A DNA stretch of 64,000 nt, from positions 5,766,001 through 5,830,000 of the forward strand of contig NZ_CP121666.1 of the NCBI RefSeq assembly GCF_029714325.1. The letters run 5' to 3'. The stretch comes from Bradyrhizobium sp. CB1717. GTDB taxonomy: Bacteria > Pseudomonadota > Alphaproteobacteria > Rhizobiales > Xanthobacteraceae. The notes below the pieces were generated by a model. That model was not told the DNA's origin. It saw nothing but the letters and a program-made list of their open reading frames with translations, and searched no databases. Positions 63,627 through 64,000 of the stretch are shown in pieces. The first letter of the stretch is position 1, and each line of letters begins with the position of its first letter. Position numbers and translations under genes: made by a program.

Positions 63627-63656
63627 TTTACACTGGAACTTGGCGTGTATTATACA
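63627..63656 (+). promoter_or_regulatory. Putative promoter and palindrome before the RND adaptor gene
   Basis: TTTACA (63627-63632) could pair with TATACA (63651-63656) at 18 bases or TATTAT at 15 bases. The perfect palindrome TGTAT-T-ATACA (63646-63656) overlaps the -10 region, so a repressor could block the efflux operon. No local TetR gene is next to it. Confidence 0.45.
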
Positions 63657-63724
63657 AACGCCCTGGAACCCTACGATTGCCCCAAAATTCGTAACCTAGG
63701 GCACAAGAGCCGACACGAGCCGAC

Positions 63725-64000
63725 ATGAAAAAAACACGGCCGATCCTCTGGATTCTGATCCTCGCGGCCGTGGCCTCCGCGGGTTACTATGGTTGGCAGA
63801 AATACGGCTCGCCGGACGCCGGAAAATCCCAGACAGCACAGAAAGGTCCGCCGCGCGCGCCCGCCATTCCCGTGAGCGTGGCGCCGGTCCAGAAGGTCGA
63901 TTTCCCGGTCTATCTGACCGGTCTCGGCACGGTTCAGGGCTTCAACACTGTCCAGGTCCGCACCCGCGTGGACGGCCAGATCGACAAGATCGCCTTCACC
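63725..64000 (+). CDS. RND efflux periplasmic adaptor, MdtA/AcrA-like (3' end outside window)
   Basis: The first 92 residues are present and run off the right edge. A basic start (MKKTRP) and hydrophobic helix (ILWILILAAVASAGYYGW) form the membrane anchor or signal. Then comes an Ala/Pro-rich linker and the membrane-fusion protein start VSVAPVQKVDFPVYLTGLGTVQGFN (partly, VYLTGLGTVQGFNTVQVR), typical of MdtA-type adaptors that link an RND pump to an outer-membrane channel. The inner-membrane pump genes should follow outside the window. Confidence 0.87.
   Translation, partial: MKKTRPILWILILAAVASAGYYGWQKYGSPDAGKSQTAQKGPPRAPAIPVSVAPVQKVDFPVYLTGLGTVQGFNTVQVRTRVDGQIDKIAFT

Overview
The window looks like chromosomal DNA of a slow-growing alphaproteobacterium close to Bradyrhizobium. 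This is inferred from high GC, an Irr-type iron promoter, a complete valine-catabolic set, a TAXI-type TRAP system, and many short imperfect palindromic repeats of a few recurring families between genes. I see no rRNA, tRNA, CRISPR array, insertion sequence or prophage. Both edges cut genes: an ABC-F ATPase on the left and an RND efflux adaptor on the right.

Layout. 1-7 kb: ABC-F ATPase, a PLP-dependent D-threonine aldolase/D-serine dehydratase-like enzyme, and a leftward block for acyl-CoA metabolism (flavoprotein, SDR, MaoC hydratase, acyl-CoA synthetase). 7-12.9 kb: valine catabolism (mmsB, 3-hydroxyisobutyryl-CoA hydrolase, isobutyryl-CoA dehydrogenase, mmsA) with a divergent LysR regulator and a clear dyad between them. 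13-18 kb: TetR regulator, thioesterase, enoyl-CoA hydratase, thiolase and MFS transporter; two promoters here carry similar ATGAT-type palindromes. 18-22.7 kb: porin, ZntB/CorA transporter, acetoacetate decarboxylase and patatin lipase. 22.9-26.4 kb: three Tad pilus minor-component genes and an exported protein. 26.7-29.5 kb: carboxyltransferase subunit, IclR regulator and a divergent mini biotin carrier. 29.6-34.8 kb: TAXI-TRAP transporter followed by a glutaminase fused to STAS and cyclic-nucleotide-binding domains. 34.9-40.6 kb: MazG-like and carboxymuconolactone-decarboxylase-like proteins, a 33-residue membrane peptide, a DUF35/thiolase-like pair whose thiolase lacks the nucleophilic cysteine, a family III CoA-transferase and a normal thiolase.

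40.7-52.8 kb is a sugar or sugar-acid catabolic island: KDPG aldolase, KDG kinase, a DenD-like dehydrogenase and a complete carbohydrate ABC transporter run leftward. A LacI regulator, an IlvD/Edd dehydratase and two SDRs run rightward. Two LacI-type operators, one overlapping a TTGACA -35 element and one inside the 3' end of lacI, tie both arms to the same regulator. 52.8-57.5 kb: Tat-exported serine hydrolase, GFA-type zinc protein, EamA exporter with divergent LysR, and an M50 protease. 57.5-63.4 kb: a leftward iron operon (TonB-dependent receptor, PiuC-type hydroxylase, ExbB, ExbD, TonB) with three evenly spaced Irr-type half-sites upstream. The window ends in the RND adaptor.

No wholly new defence or mobile system is visible. 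The observations most worth following up are the transporter-glutaminase-STAS-CNBD module, the cysteine-less thiolase with its DUF35 partner, the probable CTG start in a CTGA overlap, and several well-formed operators.
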